Origin: a virus
DNA: 32,380 nucleotides
Strand: one strand, 5' to 3'
IMG/VR virus record: IMGVR_UViG_3300023174_005893
Span: 1 to 32,380 of that record
Shown here: positions 15,816 through 24,225 of the stretch, one piece after another
Layout: every line of letters begins with the position of its first letter
How positions within the stretch are numbered: position 1 is the stretch's first letter
Made by a program: the position numbers and the translations under genes
The notes under the pieces: generated by a model
What the model saw: the letters and a program-made list of their open reading frames with translations, nothing else
Database searches by the model: none
What the model was told of the DNA's origin: nothing

Positions 15816-16705
15816 AAGCGCTTGTGTCAGGCGCTGCAGGATTCATTGGTTCACACATCGTCGATGCACTAGTCGCACGAGGTGATGAAGTCATTTGTAT
15901 TGATGATGAATCTGCACCTCAAAATGAAACTTTCCATTGGAATCAGAATACGCTCAACATCATCAATGATATTAGAGATGTGCACTTAAGAAAGTACTAT
16001 GCTGACGTCGATGTTGTTTTCCATCTTGCAGCACGTTCTAGAATTCAGCCAACTGTGAACAATCCTTCTGAGTGCTTCTCTGTCAATGTATTGGGAACGC
16101 AAGAGGTCCTTGAGGCAAGTCGACTCGCAGGTGTAAAGAGAGTCGTATACTCAGCTTCTTCATCGTACTATGGACATGCCTCAAAGCCACCATTTCTTGA
16201 GTACGCTCCAAAGGGTTGCGCAACACCATACTCTCTTTCTAAGTGGCAAGGTGAGGAAGTTTGTGATCTCTACACAAAACTATACGGTCTTTCGACAGTC
16301 TCACTCAGATATTTCAATGTCTACGGGCCTCGTGAGCCGCTAAAGGGCGAGTATGCGCCAGTGATGGGATTGTTTCTCCGACAGAAAGCAGCAGGACAGC
16401 CAATGACTATTGTGGGAGATGGTCGACAACGCCGTGATTTCACACATATTAGTGATGTAGTTGCTGCGAACTTACAGGCAGCAGACAAGATTAGTGTGAC
16501 AGGCCCAGTGAACATCGGAACAGGGCGCAACTACTCGATCAATGAACTTGCTGACATGATTGGCGGCGACCGTGTCTATAAGCCAGAGAGAATCGGTGAG
16601 ACAAGAGAAACGCTTGCTAATAACATGAGAGCTCGAGAAGAGTTAAAGTGGCAACCTAGAATTTCTCTAAGCGATTATCTCAATGAAAAGGTTGAGAAAA
16701 TATAG
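15812..16705 (+). CDS. NAD-dependent nucleotide-sugar epimerase (GalE/UDP-glucuronate epimerase type)
   Basis: 297 residues of the extended short-chain dehydrogenase family. It shows VSGAAGFIGSHIVDAL with G7, G10 and G13 for NAD, VVFHLAARSRIQPTVNNP, YSASSSYYGH, and the catalytic YxxxK at Y140/K144 (YSLSKWQGE). LRYFNVYGPRE and VGDGRQRRDFTHISDVV follow. This set fits 4-epimerases of UDP sugars. Its coupling to the dehydrogenase suggests that it epimerises the uronic acid product (for example UDP-GlcA to UDP-GalA), but UDP-Glc/UDP-Gal is also possible. It is visibly less AT-rich than the genes at 4054-9605. Confidence 0.9.
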   Translation: MKALVSGAAGFIGSHIVDALVARGDEVICIDDESAPQNETFHWNQNTLNIINDIRDVHLRKYYADVDVVFHLAARSRIQPTVNNPSECFSVNVLGTQEVLEASRLAGVKRVVYSASSSYYGHASKPPFLEYAPKGCATPYSLSKWQGEEVCDLYTKLYGLSTVSLRYFNVYGPREPLKGEYAPVMGLFLRQKAAGQPMTIVGDGRQRRDFTHISDVVAANLQAADKISVTGPVNIGTGRNYSINELADMIGGDRVYKPERIGETRETLANNMRAREELKWQPRISLSDYLNEKVEKI

Positions 16706-16717
16706 TATTATTAGAAC

Positions 16718-17533
16718 GTGACTACGTTCCCAACTGGCAAACCACACGTATCCTACTCTGAAGTCAAGACATGGAAGGAGTGTCCATGGCGGCACAAGCT
16801 TGTTTATATCGATAAGATCGATATGTTCAAGCCAAGTCCAAACATTGACTTTGGAACAATTGTTCATGCTGAACTTGAGGAGTATCTAGAGCATAGAACT
16901 TTCAATCTTGACCGTGTACGTGAGTCTATCACGACAACATGGCAGCAGAAGGGCTTTGAGAAGCCAGAAAACTGGATTAAAGAAGCTGAGCAGATTTTAT
17001 CTGAAGTGCCAAAGTTTCTTGATGAAACTTTTCCAGACTGGAGCTTCATGGCATCTGAGCATGAACTCTACGAGGAAATTCCAGGTTCTGATGTTAAGTT
17101 TAAGGGTTTCGTTGACGCAATGTTTCGAGCAAAGAACTCGCGCGGCAAAGAGATCCTCTGGATTGCAGACTGGAAGACGACTTCTGCTCGCGGTTGGTCA
17201 ACTGACAAGAAACAGGATTTTATCTACCAGGCACAGATTGCACTATACAAGTACTTCTGTTCAAGGAAGTTTGATCTAGATGCAAAAGAGATCAAATGTG
17301 GATTTGTCCTTCTAAAGCGTGGAGCAAAGCCAGGTAAGGCATGTGAGCTCGTTGAAGTATCAGTAGGTCCAAAAGCCTTTGAGAAGGCGACCAAGATGGT
17401 CAATTCAATGATTGCTGGTGTTAAGGCAAACAAGCCGATTAAGAACAGAATGTCTTGCACTTACTGCGACTATAAAAATACTGAGCATTGTGGTGGCTCA
17501 AGTGAGTTTGCAGCGTTTACCTCGTATAAATAG
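16718..17533 (+). CDS. PD-(D/E)XK nuclease with probable 4Fe-4S cluster (Cas4/RecB-like)
   Basis: 271 residues with a GTG start at 16718; no ATG lies nearby in frame. The nuclease core is clear: SYSEVKTWKECPWRHKL, H50 in FGTIVHAELEEYL, D133 in FKGFVDAMF, D151-W-K153 (IADWKTTS), and Q171/Q173 in DFIYQAQIALYKYF. Cys22 at the N-terminus and Cys247, Cys250 and Cys258 (MSCTYCDYKNTEHC) match the Cas4/AddB-type Fe-S staple. Known relatives process DNA ends in recombination or repair. I infer a role in phage DNA recombination or processing. It is an outlier between sugar genes, and its stop codon overlaps a late-promoter-like box. Confidence 0.88.
   Translation: MTTFPTGKPHVSYSEVKTWKECPWRHKLVYIDKIDMFKPSPNIDFGTIVHAELEEYLEHRTFNLDRVRESITTTWQQKGFEKPENWIKEAEQILSEVPKFLDETFPDWSFMASEHELYEEIPGSDVKFKGFVDAMFRAKNSRGKEILWIADWKTTSARGWSTDKKQDFIYQAQIALYKYFCSRKFDLDAKEIKCGFVLLKRGAKPGKACELVEVSVGPKAFEKATKMVNSMIAGVKANKPIKNRMSCTYCDYKNTEHCGGSSEFAAFTSYK
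17525..17532 (+). promoter_or_regulatory. Exact T4-type late promoter box TATAAATA
   Basis: TATAAATA is the T4 late consensus. It spans the last codons and stop of the nuclease gene and lies 24 bases before the ATG of the GT4 gene at 17557. A gp55-like factor is encoded at 20241, so the context suits a late promoter for the downstream genes. The leader would be short. It also contains GTGG and CCAC arms (17534-17537, 17553-17556) that could fold close to the start codon. Confidence 0.45.
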
Positions 17534-17556
17534 GTGGTTATTATTCGAATATCCAC

Positions 17557-18801
17557 ATGCAGAAGAAAAAAATCATCGTCCTATCGGATCATGCACTTTC
17601 AACATCTGGCGTAGGAACGCAGACACGACACTTGCTTAATGGCCTTGTCAATAAGGGTGAGTGGACGTTCAGGCAGTTCGGCGCCGCCATGAAACACAAC
17701 GATTATCGAACGATTGTTGTGAATGAAGATCTCATTATCAAGCCAATCGATGGTTTTGGTAATAGAGATCTTATTCGTGTCACTCTGGCAACTGAGAAGC
17801 CTGATGCAATCTTGATTTTCACAGATCCTCGATTCTTCATCTGGCTTTTTGAGATGGAAGATGAAGTTCACCAGATGTGTCCCATCCTATGGTGGCATGT
17901 TTGGGATAATCATCCTTATCCAAAGTTTAATGAGACGCTTTATCAATCGACTGATCTTATCAACTGTCACTCACACATGACGTATGAGATGATTAAGGAT
18001 CACTTTCCTGATAGGACAAACTTCGTCCCACATGCAATTCCTGATGACATTTTCTTTCCATTAAATGAAACCGAGCGCGCAAATTACAAACGCAACCTGC
18101 TCGGTGTCAATAGGATGGATCACTTCACAGGTATCTGGGTTAATAGGAATGCAAGAAGAAAGCGACCATCAGATGTTCTAGCAGCATGGAAGCAAATGCT
18201 TGATAAGATGATGCTTAATGAGGGACACAAGAAGGCAACATTGATCATGCACACCGATCCGCTTGATCAAGAAGGGCCCAACCTATTTGCAGTTGCCGAA
18301 GAGCTTGGGATCATGGACAATGTATTCTTCTCAAAGGATCGCATTGAATTTGATAAGATGAATATCTTATACAACATCTCTGATTGTTGCATCAATATTT
18401 CCTATGCAGAAGGATTTGGATTGGGAACACTCGAGGCCATGCAAGCAGGAACGCCAATTGTTGCTGTTAAGACAGGTGGTCTAACCCGACAAGTTGTGGA
18501 CCACCGAGATGGATCAGAGAACGGCATTGCACTTCCTGTAGAGATGAAGACACTTGTAGGATCACAGATGGTCCCATACATCTACGAGGATTACGTCACA
18601 ATAGAAACAGCAGCTGAGGGTCTCTACCAACTCTTTAAAAAGTCACCAGATGAGAAGAATGAGTTGCGCAAGAAAGTGAGAGATTATGCACTATCTGAAT
18701 TCTCTTACCAGAAGACAGTTGATGACTGGCACCAGACAATGAAAGATACAATAGAAAATTGGAAAAACAACTACAAGCGCTGGGAAGTCAAGGAGATCTA
18801 A
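17557..18801 (+). CDS. GT4 family glycosyltransferase
   Basis: 414 residues, a normal GT-B length. The acceptor domain starts IIVLSDHALSTSGVGTQTRH, with the GVGT loop common in GT4. The donor domain has FTGIWVNRNARRKRPSDVL and the EX7E motif at Glu285/Glu293 (AEGFGLGTLEAMQAGTPIV). It continues with KTGGLTRQVVDHRDG. All standard retaining GT4 features are intact. No membrane segment is seen. A TATAAATA box lies just upstream, and no good Shine-Dalgarno precedes the ATG. The stop overlaps the next start as TAATG. Confidence 0.9.
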   Translation: MQKKKIIVLSDHALSTSGVGTQTRHLLNGLVNKGEWTFRQFGAAMKHNDYRTIVVNEDLIIKPIDGFGNRDLIRVTLATEKPDAILIFTDPRFFIWLFEMEDEVHQMCPILWWHVWDNHPYPKFNETLYQSTDLINCHSHMTYEMIKDHFPDRTNFVPHAIPDDIFFPLNETERANYKRNLLGVNRMDHFTGIWVNRNARRKRPSDVLAAWKQMLDKMMLNEGHKKATLIMHTDPLDQEGPNLFAVAEELGIMDNVFFSKDRIEFDKMNILYNISDCCINISYAEGFGLGTLEAMQAGTPIVAVKTGGLTRQVVDHRDGSENGIALPVEMKTLVGSQMVPYIYEDYVTIETAAEGLYQLFKKSPDEKNELRKKVRDYALSEFSYQKTVDDWHQTMKDTIENWKNNYKRWEVKEI

Positions 18802-19958
18802 TGAAGAAAGTAATCGTAAGAGCACCACTCCTCAGCGTCTCAGGTTATGGTGAGCATTCTAGGCAAGTTTTTCAGTGGGCCAAGTCTATTGATACATGGT
18901 CAGTTCAGACTCAAGTTTTGAACTGGGGAAACACGTCATGGTTAATCAATCCAGACGCTGAAGATGGTCTCATTAAAGAGATCATGTCATGCTCGACAAA
19001 TCAGCCAACAGGATTTGATATCTCTATCCAGGTCCAGCTTCCTAACGAGTGGGATCCCAAGATTGCAAGTTACAACATCGGTGTAACAGCTGCAGTTGAA
19101 ACAGATCGATGCAACCCAGAATGGATTGATGCAGTCAACAGGATGAACGTTGTTATAGTTCCTTCTGAGCATGTTAAGAAGACGCTAGTGTCATCAGGTA
19201 ACGTAACAACACCCATCCATGTGATTGGTGAATGGTATATGCCTGAGATCGACGACGCATCTTCTTTTGATCTACCGCTCACGACTAAATTTAATTTCTT
19301 GATTGTGTCTCAAATGACATCACAGAATAGTGCTGATGATCGCAAGAATATTCTAGACACTCTAAAGTGGATGTTTGACGTCTTTAAGGACAATAAGGAC
19401 GTAGGTATCATCTTGAAGACAAACTTTGGTCGAGGTACAAAGATCGATCGAAAGTTTACACAAGACAATATTGAAAGATTTGTCAATCAAAATAGGAAAG
19501 GCCTCTACCCGCGAATCCATGTTTTGCATGGAAATTTAACATCATCTGAGATTGCAGGTCTATACAGGAATCCTACTGTAAAGTGCCTAGTCAGCTTAAC
19601 GCGCGGTGAAGGATTTGGTCTACCACTACTTGAAGCTGCTGCATCAGGATTGCCTGTCATCACAACAAACTGGTCAGGTCACCTTGACTTTATGAAGTTA
19701 GGAAAGTTCATCCCAGTTGACTTTACACTTGTCGATATTCCACCAACACGCATTGACAATAACATCTTTATGCAAGGCACAAAGTGGGCTCAACCGATTG
19801 AGGCAGACTTCAAGAAGAGGCTATCAAAGTTTAAAGACAGCTATGTCACACCAAAGCAGTGGGCAGAAGAACTTTCTATAAAATGTCAAAAAACTTTTTC
19901 AAGGTCTGCAATACTTGATAATTATGCAAAGCTTACAGATGCTTTGGAGATTAGATAA
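18801..19958 (+). CDS. GT4 family glycosyltransferase
   Basis: 385 residues from the ATG at 18801. The frame is open 42 bases further upstream, but this ATG has AAGGAG at 18790-18795 with a 5-base gap and overlaps the preceding stop as TAATG. The chain starts VIVRAPLLSVSGYGEHSRQV, with a GYGEHS loop, and has FLIVSQMTSQNSADDRKNIL before the donor site. The EX7E motif lies at Glu270/Glu278 (GEGFGLPLLEAAASGLPVIT). Complete GT4 features suggest an active enzyme. It sits in tandem with the 17557 transferase, with different N-terminal domains, so the two probably add different residues. Confidence 0.9.
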   Translation: MKKVIVRAPLLSVSGYGEHSRQVFQWAKSIDTWSVQTQVLNWGNTSWLINPDAEDGLIKEIMSCSTNQPTGFDISIQVQLPNEWDPKIASYNIGVTAAVETDRCNPEWIDAVNRMNVVIVPSEHVKKTLVSSGNVTTPIHVIGEWYMPEIDDASSFDLPLTTKFNFLIVSQMTSQNSADDRKNILDTLKWMFDVFKDNKDVGIILKTNFGRGTKIDRKFTQDNIERFVNQNRKGLYPRIHVLHGNLTSSEIAGLYRNPTVKCLVSLTRGEGFGLPLLEAAASGLPVITTNWSGHLDFMKLGKFIPVDFTLVDIPPTRIDNNIFMQGTKWAQPIEADFKKRLSKFKDSYVTPKQWAEELSIKCQKTFSRSAILDNYAKLTDALEIR

Positions 19959-20269
19959 TGCTAATTGCGTTTCTGATCATGACTTGTTTGATTTTAGCAG
20001 TTCTACTGTCCATATCTGTCTACTACAATTACAAGTTTGGTAAGATAATCATCAATATTGAAGATACTCTTGAGAGTTCTCTTGATGAGCTTGATGCGGT
20101 CTATGGTCGAATCGCTAAGATCCTAGAGATACCAGTGTTTTTTGATTCTGTTGAAGTTAGGCAAGTAATTGCTGATATTGAAGTTGCGCAGCAAACTATA
20201 TTAAAGATTGCAGGTGCTTTAACACAAACCCTAAGGGACGATGATGACACACAAGAAAAAGACAGTTAA
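19958..20269 (+). CDS. Small N-terminally anchored membrane protein with helical tail
   Basis: 103 residues. A single hydrophobic helix at about residues 3-23 (LIAFLIMTCLILAVLLSISV) is followed by YYNYKFG and a charged, helical cytoplasmic region with a coiled-coil pattern (IEDTLESSLDELDAVYGRI). EVRQVIADIEVAQQTIL and an acidic end follow. I have a vague memory of similar short proteins in T4-like marine phages, but no function comes with it. The start overlaps the preceding stop as TAATG, and the 3' end overlaps the sigma-like gene by about 29 bases. Confidence 0.7.
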   Translation: MLIAFLIMTCLILAVLLSISVYYNYKFGKIIINIEDTLESSLDELDAVYGRIAKILEIPVFFDSVEVRQVIADIEVAQQTILKIAGALTQTLRDDDDTQEKDS

Positions 20270-20972
20270 ATCAGCGTCTCCAGGTGGAATGAAGATGTAT
20301 TTCCACGCAGGAACTCATGATGCAATTGTGAGATTTCAAAGCGAAGAAAGTGACAGTACAAGAGAAGACATCTATGTCCAAGAGATACTTCCTGCATTTG
20401 ATAAGTTAGTAGAAAATCTAATCTTCATACAGGGATTCAATGTGACTCATGGAAACTTTGACGACCTTAAGAACGATTGCATCACTTTCTTATTTGAGAC
20501 ACTGAAGAAATTTGATGCTACAAGGGGCACAAAAGCCTTCAGCTACTTCAATGTTGTTGCAAAAAATTGGCTCATTGTCAAAAGTCGCCAGCGTGCCAAA
20601 GCTGCCAAAAGAATGTGCAGCATTGACGATAAAGATGCCATCAGTGAGATTGATCTCATCGACCTTGAGAACTACTCAGTTGAGCACAATCAAGATGCAA
20701 ATCTAATTAAAGAAGACACAACTACAAACATCTTTGTTCTCCTTGAAGATATTAGATCAGATATGACATGTGACAATGAGATTAAGTGCATCGAAGCGAT
20801 CAAGAAGATCTTTAATGAGATCGACGATGTTGAAATCCTCAATAAACGAGCGATCTTTGTCTATGTTAGAGACATCACAGGATTGACACCAAAACAGCTC
20901 TCAATTTCAATGTCAAGCATTAGAAAGCGTTACAAAGACCTGATGGTAACGGGTGAATATGACATATTCTAG
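20241..20972 (+). CDS. gp55-like late-transcription sigma factor
   Basis: 243 residues. The central stretch at residues about 80-125 (DDLKNDCITFLFETLKKFD, then AFSYFNVVAKNWLIVKSRQR and a basic run) resembles the sigma region 2 core of T4 gp55-type late sigma factors. The C-terminal half has helical and acidic segments and ends VTGEYDIF. Such factors direct host RNA polymerase to TATAAATA late promoters together with a sliding clamp. Adjacent ATGs at 20241 and 20244 are possible; 20244 has the better spacing from AAGGGA at 20233-20238. An unrelated sigma-70-like regulator is the main alternative. Confidence 0.7.
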   Translation: MMTHKKKTVKSASPGGMKMYFHAGTHDAIVRFQSEESDSTREDIYVQEILPAFDKLVENLIFIQGFNVTHGNFDDLKNDCITFLFETLKKFDATRGTKAFSYFNVVAKNWLIVKSRQRAKAAKRMCSIDDKDAISEIDLIDLENYSVEHNQDANLIKEDTTTNIFVLLEDIRSDMTCDNEIKCIEAIKKIFNEIDDVEILNKRAIFVYVRDITGLTPKQLSISMSSIRKRYKDLMVTGEYDIF

Positions 20973-20981
20973 GAGTTTGTA

Positions 20982-21341
20982 ATGTCTTCAATAGATAAAT
21001 CTCTTGATTCTCTAAATGACAAAGAGAAAAAGATTAAGCAATTTTCAGATATACTCGACAGTTTAACATCAACTGAAGATAAGAAGAAGATGCTCTGGAA
21101 AGAAGTTTATGAGAATGCTGTCAATGACCGAGAGAATGCTGGCATTCTATTCACAGACACACTGATGCAGATAAGAGGCAATGCAGCTAACCACAACATC
21201 CTTGGCCCTGTTGTCGTCAAGTATATTGAGCGCATGTCTCGTGCAAATGATCAAATTCTTAAGCTTGCCGAGCTTATCGCCCAGGAAGAGAGCAAGGAGA
21301 TGAGCATGGATGCGATCTATGACAAGATCGGTGAGAGCTAA
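20982..21341 (+). CDS. Helical hypothetical protein of T4-like phage type
   Basis: 119 residues, mostly helical and charged, with no signal peptide. It has LNDKEKKIKQFSDIL and a DKKKMLWKEVYENAVNDREN segment, then VVVKYIERMSRANDQILKLA, a leucine/isoleucine heptad pattern that could pair as a coiled coil. It resembles conserved T4-like phage proteins of unknown role encoded near gp55 or baseplate genes, but I cannot name it. AGGAG at 20972-20976 supports the ATG. The stop overlaps the next start as TAATG. Confidence 0.7.
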   Translation: MSSIDKSLDSLNDKEKKIKQFSDILDSLTSTEDKKKMLWKEVYENAVNDRENAGILFTDTLMQIRGNAANHNILGPVVVKYIERMSRANDQILKLAELIAQEESKEMSMDAIYDKIGES

Positions 21342-22585
21342 TGTCTATTTTTGCTAGAGCTGCAGGGCCGTTTGTCATTCCTAGTGATAATAGAAGCGAT
21401 AAGCAGTCAAATACGCAGGCTGTAGGACCTGCATTTATTACTGCAAAAGTTATTGATTTTATATCAGATCCAAAGCTTCTTAGTCAAGAGAGAGCTGATT
21501 ACATTAAAGCTGCTGTTATCAATAGCGCAGCTGTTAATTTAATGCCCATTAACTCTATCTGGTGCCAGATAGTTGAAGGCAATCGACTTGACCAGCATAT
21601 AGCATATCCATTTTTCCCTGCACATCTTTGCTTCCCTATAAAGCCAGCAGAGCAAGTTTGGATTTTTTATTCTGCTGTAGATCAGACTTATTATTGGATG
21701 TGCAGAAAGTCTGGTGATTACATATCAGAAGATGCAAATTACACACATATTGACAGGATTGTCAATCAGCCAAATACGGTAGGTGTTGAAGGTAGTGAGC
21801 CCCAAATTGGTGCAAAAAATGCTTTTAATGGAACTATTCCAAATGCTGCTAGTTTCCCACAGGGAAAGACAGACAGTGTGTATGATAAAACGTCAGGATC
21901 TTCTCTAAGTGATGAGCAAATTATTGCTCAATCACAAGAGTATCAAGAAAAATTCATTCAAGAAGCTGTCCCAAGAATTGTTAGAAAACCCGGTGATCTT
22001 TTTGTGCAAGGTTCTAACAATTCTTCACTTTTATTAGGATCAACAATAGCAGAAGAGGGTAAAGGTATAGTTGATATTGTTGCAGGTCACAATCTATTAA
22101 CAAAAGAAGTCACAAATACACGCGGCAATAAAGAAGTTGATAAAACAATACCTGCAAGCAAAGATAGCACTACTAATTTTCTACTTGACAAGTCAAGACT
22201 ATATCTTGCAATGAGTGACAATGCTGATAGTAATTTTTTTATTAGCATTGATGGAATTGATGGAAGCGGCACAGGATCTTGCGCTGTCATTAAGAGCGAT
22301 CAAGTGAGGCTTGTTGCAAGGAACGACATAAAGATCTCTGTGGGTGATACAGGTGCAGGAATTGTTATAAAGAGTAATGGCGAGATTGTTATTGTTCCTG
22401 CATCATCTAGTGTTATAAAGTTAGGTGGTGATGATGCTGACAAAGCTATTCTATGCCAAACAGCAACTCAAGTCATACCAGGAAGTGTCACTGCTGCACC
22501 CGTAATATCGACAGCAGGTGGCATTATTGGTGCTAGTACGATAGAAGGAACTGGTCTTTTTGCATCTAAAATTTTGGTGAAATGA
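21341..22585 (+). CDS. Baseplate spike/hub-like protein (gpV/gp5-like)
   Basis: 414 residues. The N-terminal part (about 60-140) has a beta-rich, OB-fold-like layout: NSIWCQIVEGN, AYPFFPAHLCFPIKPAEQVW and FYSAVDQTYYWMCRKSGD. The C-terminal part (about 300-400) is a run of short beta repeats ending IVIVPASSSVIKLGGDDADK and then a PVISTAGGIIGA stretch. The xxLGGDDAxxA motif is one I associate with phage spike proteins such as Mu gp45/P2 gpV. These form the trimeric membrane-piercing needle under the baseplate. The gene is followed by baseplate genes, which fits. No lysozyme domain is seen, unlike T4 gp5. Confidence 0.68.
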   Translation: MSIFARAAGPFVIPSDNRSDKQSNTQAVGPAFITAKVIDFISDPKLLSQERADYIKAAVINSAAVNLMPINSIWCQIVEGNRLDQHIAYPFFPAHLCFPIKPAEQVWIFYSAVDQTYYWMCRKSGDYISEDANYTHIDRIVNQPNTVGVEGSEPQIGAKNAFNGTIPNAASFPQGKTDSVYDKTSGSSLSDEQIIAQSQEYQEKFIQEAVPRIVRKPGDLFVQGSNNSSLLLGSTIAEEGKGIVDIVAGHNLLTKEVTNTRGNKEVDKTIPASKDSTTNFLLDKSRLYLAMSDNADSNFFISIDGIDGSGTGSCAVIKSDQVRLVARNDIKISVGDTGAGIVIKSNGEIVIVPASSSVIKLGGDDADKAILCQTATQVIPGSVTAAPVISTAGGIIGASTIEGTGLFASKILVK

Positions 22586-23724
22586 TGGGTGCTTTAAAAG
22601 ATGTAGGTTTTTTAGATAGTAATGGATCTTTAAGTGATGGAGATCAACTTGCCATTATTAATGAAATAGTAGACTCAATTAGAACAGCATCAAAAGTAAA
22701 TTTAGTAGGAGCTGAACTATCATTGATAAGTGCACCAGTTCCTTTGGCAGCTGACAGCTTTTCTGCAGATAATGGTCTTGATGATCATAAAAGTCGACTG
22801 CCACAGTGGCATTCCATCAATATTGATACTTTTTTGAATGGTGTTGCATCCATGTTTGATGGAATTCCAACAACAGGTGTCGCAGCAAAAGCCATACCAA
22901 TTATTGATCCAACGCAGCCTATCATTGATATTCTCAATCTATTAAGAAATTTAATACCTGACTTGATTGATTTCGATATTATTGAGTTTTTAACATCAAT
23001 CTTGACGCCTTTATTTCTAAAGATACCTCTATTCCTCACAGAGCTTGCATCTCTAGCTCAAGATTTTATAAATGGTTCAAAAGATGCAATTAATTCTGCA
23101 ATAGAAAAGTTTATTAATTTTATAAAGACAAATGTAATTGAAAAACTCAACAAGGCAAGATCGGAGATTGATAGAATAAAGGATGAGATTGACAGAAGAC
23201 TTGAAGAAGTTGAAGAATTCAAAAACAAGATAATAGAATCAATCAAAAAAATTATCGAATCAATACTTGCATTTCCGTCTCTTCCATCATTAAACATTCC
23301 AATACCTGACTTCAATTTCAATATTTCACTGCCTAATATAACGCTCCCATCTTTACCATCTTTACCAATATTTCACATTTCACCACCATTTCCGCCAGGT
23401 ATTGCATTTTTCTTTTTAGAATTCATCAAGAAATTAATAGCAGGCATTATAGCAATACTATCTAATATAGCTGACTTAATAGCTGCAATTATACAAGGAA
23501 TAACATCATTTATTTCTTACATTGTTCAACAAATATTTAATTTGATTAAATCAATCATACAATCATTGATACCCAATATTGACAAGGCAATTACGCTTGC
23601 TGCTACAATTCTTGTCTTTGCAAAGAAGATTGCGCAGATGGCGGTTGTTTCTTTGTTAGGTTGGCTTGTCGGTCCAGGAATTATAATAAATGTTGCAGCA
23701 AGAGAAGTAGGTCTAGTATCGTGA
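22582..23724 (+). CDS. Hydrophobic baseplate-region protein with coiled coil and PSLP repeats
   Basis: 380 residues of unknown family. After an ordinary first ~110 residues comes an Ile/Leu-rich part, then a charged coiled coil at about residues 180-230 (RSEIDRIKDEIDRRLEEVEE). A proline-rich low-complexity stretch follows at about 232-270 with PSLPSL repeats, then a long strongly hydrophobic region at about 275-375 that could span a membrane several times. It lies between the spike-like and gp25-like genes and overlaps the spike gene by four bases (ATGA). I infer a hub-associated or ejected protein that interacts with the host membrane. The gene is AT-rich. Confidence 0.6.
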   Translation: MMGALKDVGFLDSNGSLSDGDQLAIINEIVDSIRTASKVNLVGAELSLISAPVPLAADSFSADNGLDDHKSRLPQWHSINIDTFLNGVASMFDGIPTTGVAAKAIPIIDPTQPIIDILNLLRNLIPDLIDFDIIEFLTSILTPLFLKIPLFLTELASLAQDFINGSKDAINSAIEKFINFIKTNVIEKLNKARSEIDRIKDEIDRRLEEVEEFKNKIIESIKKIIESILAFPSLPSLNIPIPDFNFNISLPNITLPSLPSLPIFHISPPFPPGIAFFFLEFIKKLIAGIIAILSNIADLIAAIIQGITSFISYIVQQIFNLIKSIIQSLIPNIDKAITLAATILVFAKKIAQMAVVSLLGWLVGPGIIINVAAREVGLVS

Positions 23725-23754
23725 GTAACTCTAGCTGCTCAATAGTTATTAGCA

Positions 23755-24225
23755 ATGGCAGAGCGTAGCTTCAAAAACATTGGTACAACAGTCACGCAGC
23801 TTAGCACAACTAAGCCTACTGTGCCTGTGCTTCCAGTCGGCATTAAGACGCCTATGACGCTGGGAGGCAATGGTAATCCGTACCAGATGCATACATCAGT
23901 TGCCGAACAAGTTCAAGATAACTTGCGTAACATGATTATGACTAATTGGGGTGAGAGATTGGGATTGTACGATTACGGAGGCAATCTCAGGCAAATCTTA
24001 GCAGATTATGCAACTAATACTGATCTTGAGACATCTGTAATGCAGTCAATTATGAGAACTGTTGAGAAGTATATGCCGTTCGTCACACTTGACACATTTG
24101 ACATGCAGAACCTCCCATCGACAAGAAATGGGCAAGCAAAATTTCAAATTATGGTAAACTACAGCGTCCCAAAGATCGGCGCAAACAATCAGAAAGTTAA
24201 GATCATACTAGAGGTGATGGGATAA
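23755..24225 (+). CDS. gp25-like baseplate wedge protein
   Basis: 156 residues, matching the short gp25/gpW (GPW_gp25) family. Recognisable parts are SVAEQVQDNLRNMIMTNWGE, the RLGLYDYGGNLRQIL core, and the sheet FQIMVNYSVPKIGANNQKVK that ends ILEVMG. In T4, gp25 together with gp6 and gp53 forms the inner baseplate wedge and nucleates the sheath. The ATG at 23755 has no clear Shine-Dalgarno, but TAGTTATTA lies just upstream. The next gene overlaps the stop by one base (TAATG) and is gp6-like, the usual order in T4-like phages. Confidence 0.88.
   Translation: MAERSFKNIGTTVTQLSTTKPTVPVLPVGIKTPMTLGGNGNPYQMHTSVAEQVQDNLRNMIMTNWGERLGLYDYGGNLRQILADYATNTDLETSVMQSIMRTVEKYMPFVTLDTFDMQNLPSTRNGQAKFQIMVNYSVPKIGANNQKVKIILEVMG

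Noticed and set aside
16908-17279. + strand open frame of 123 codons inside the nuclease gene
   Set aside because: Out of frame with the clear PD-(D/E)XK motifs and without any motif of its own.
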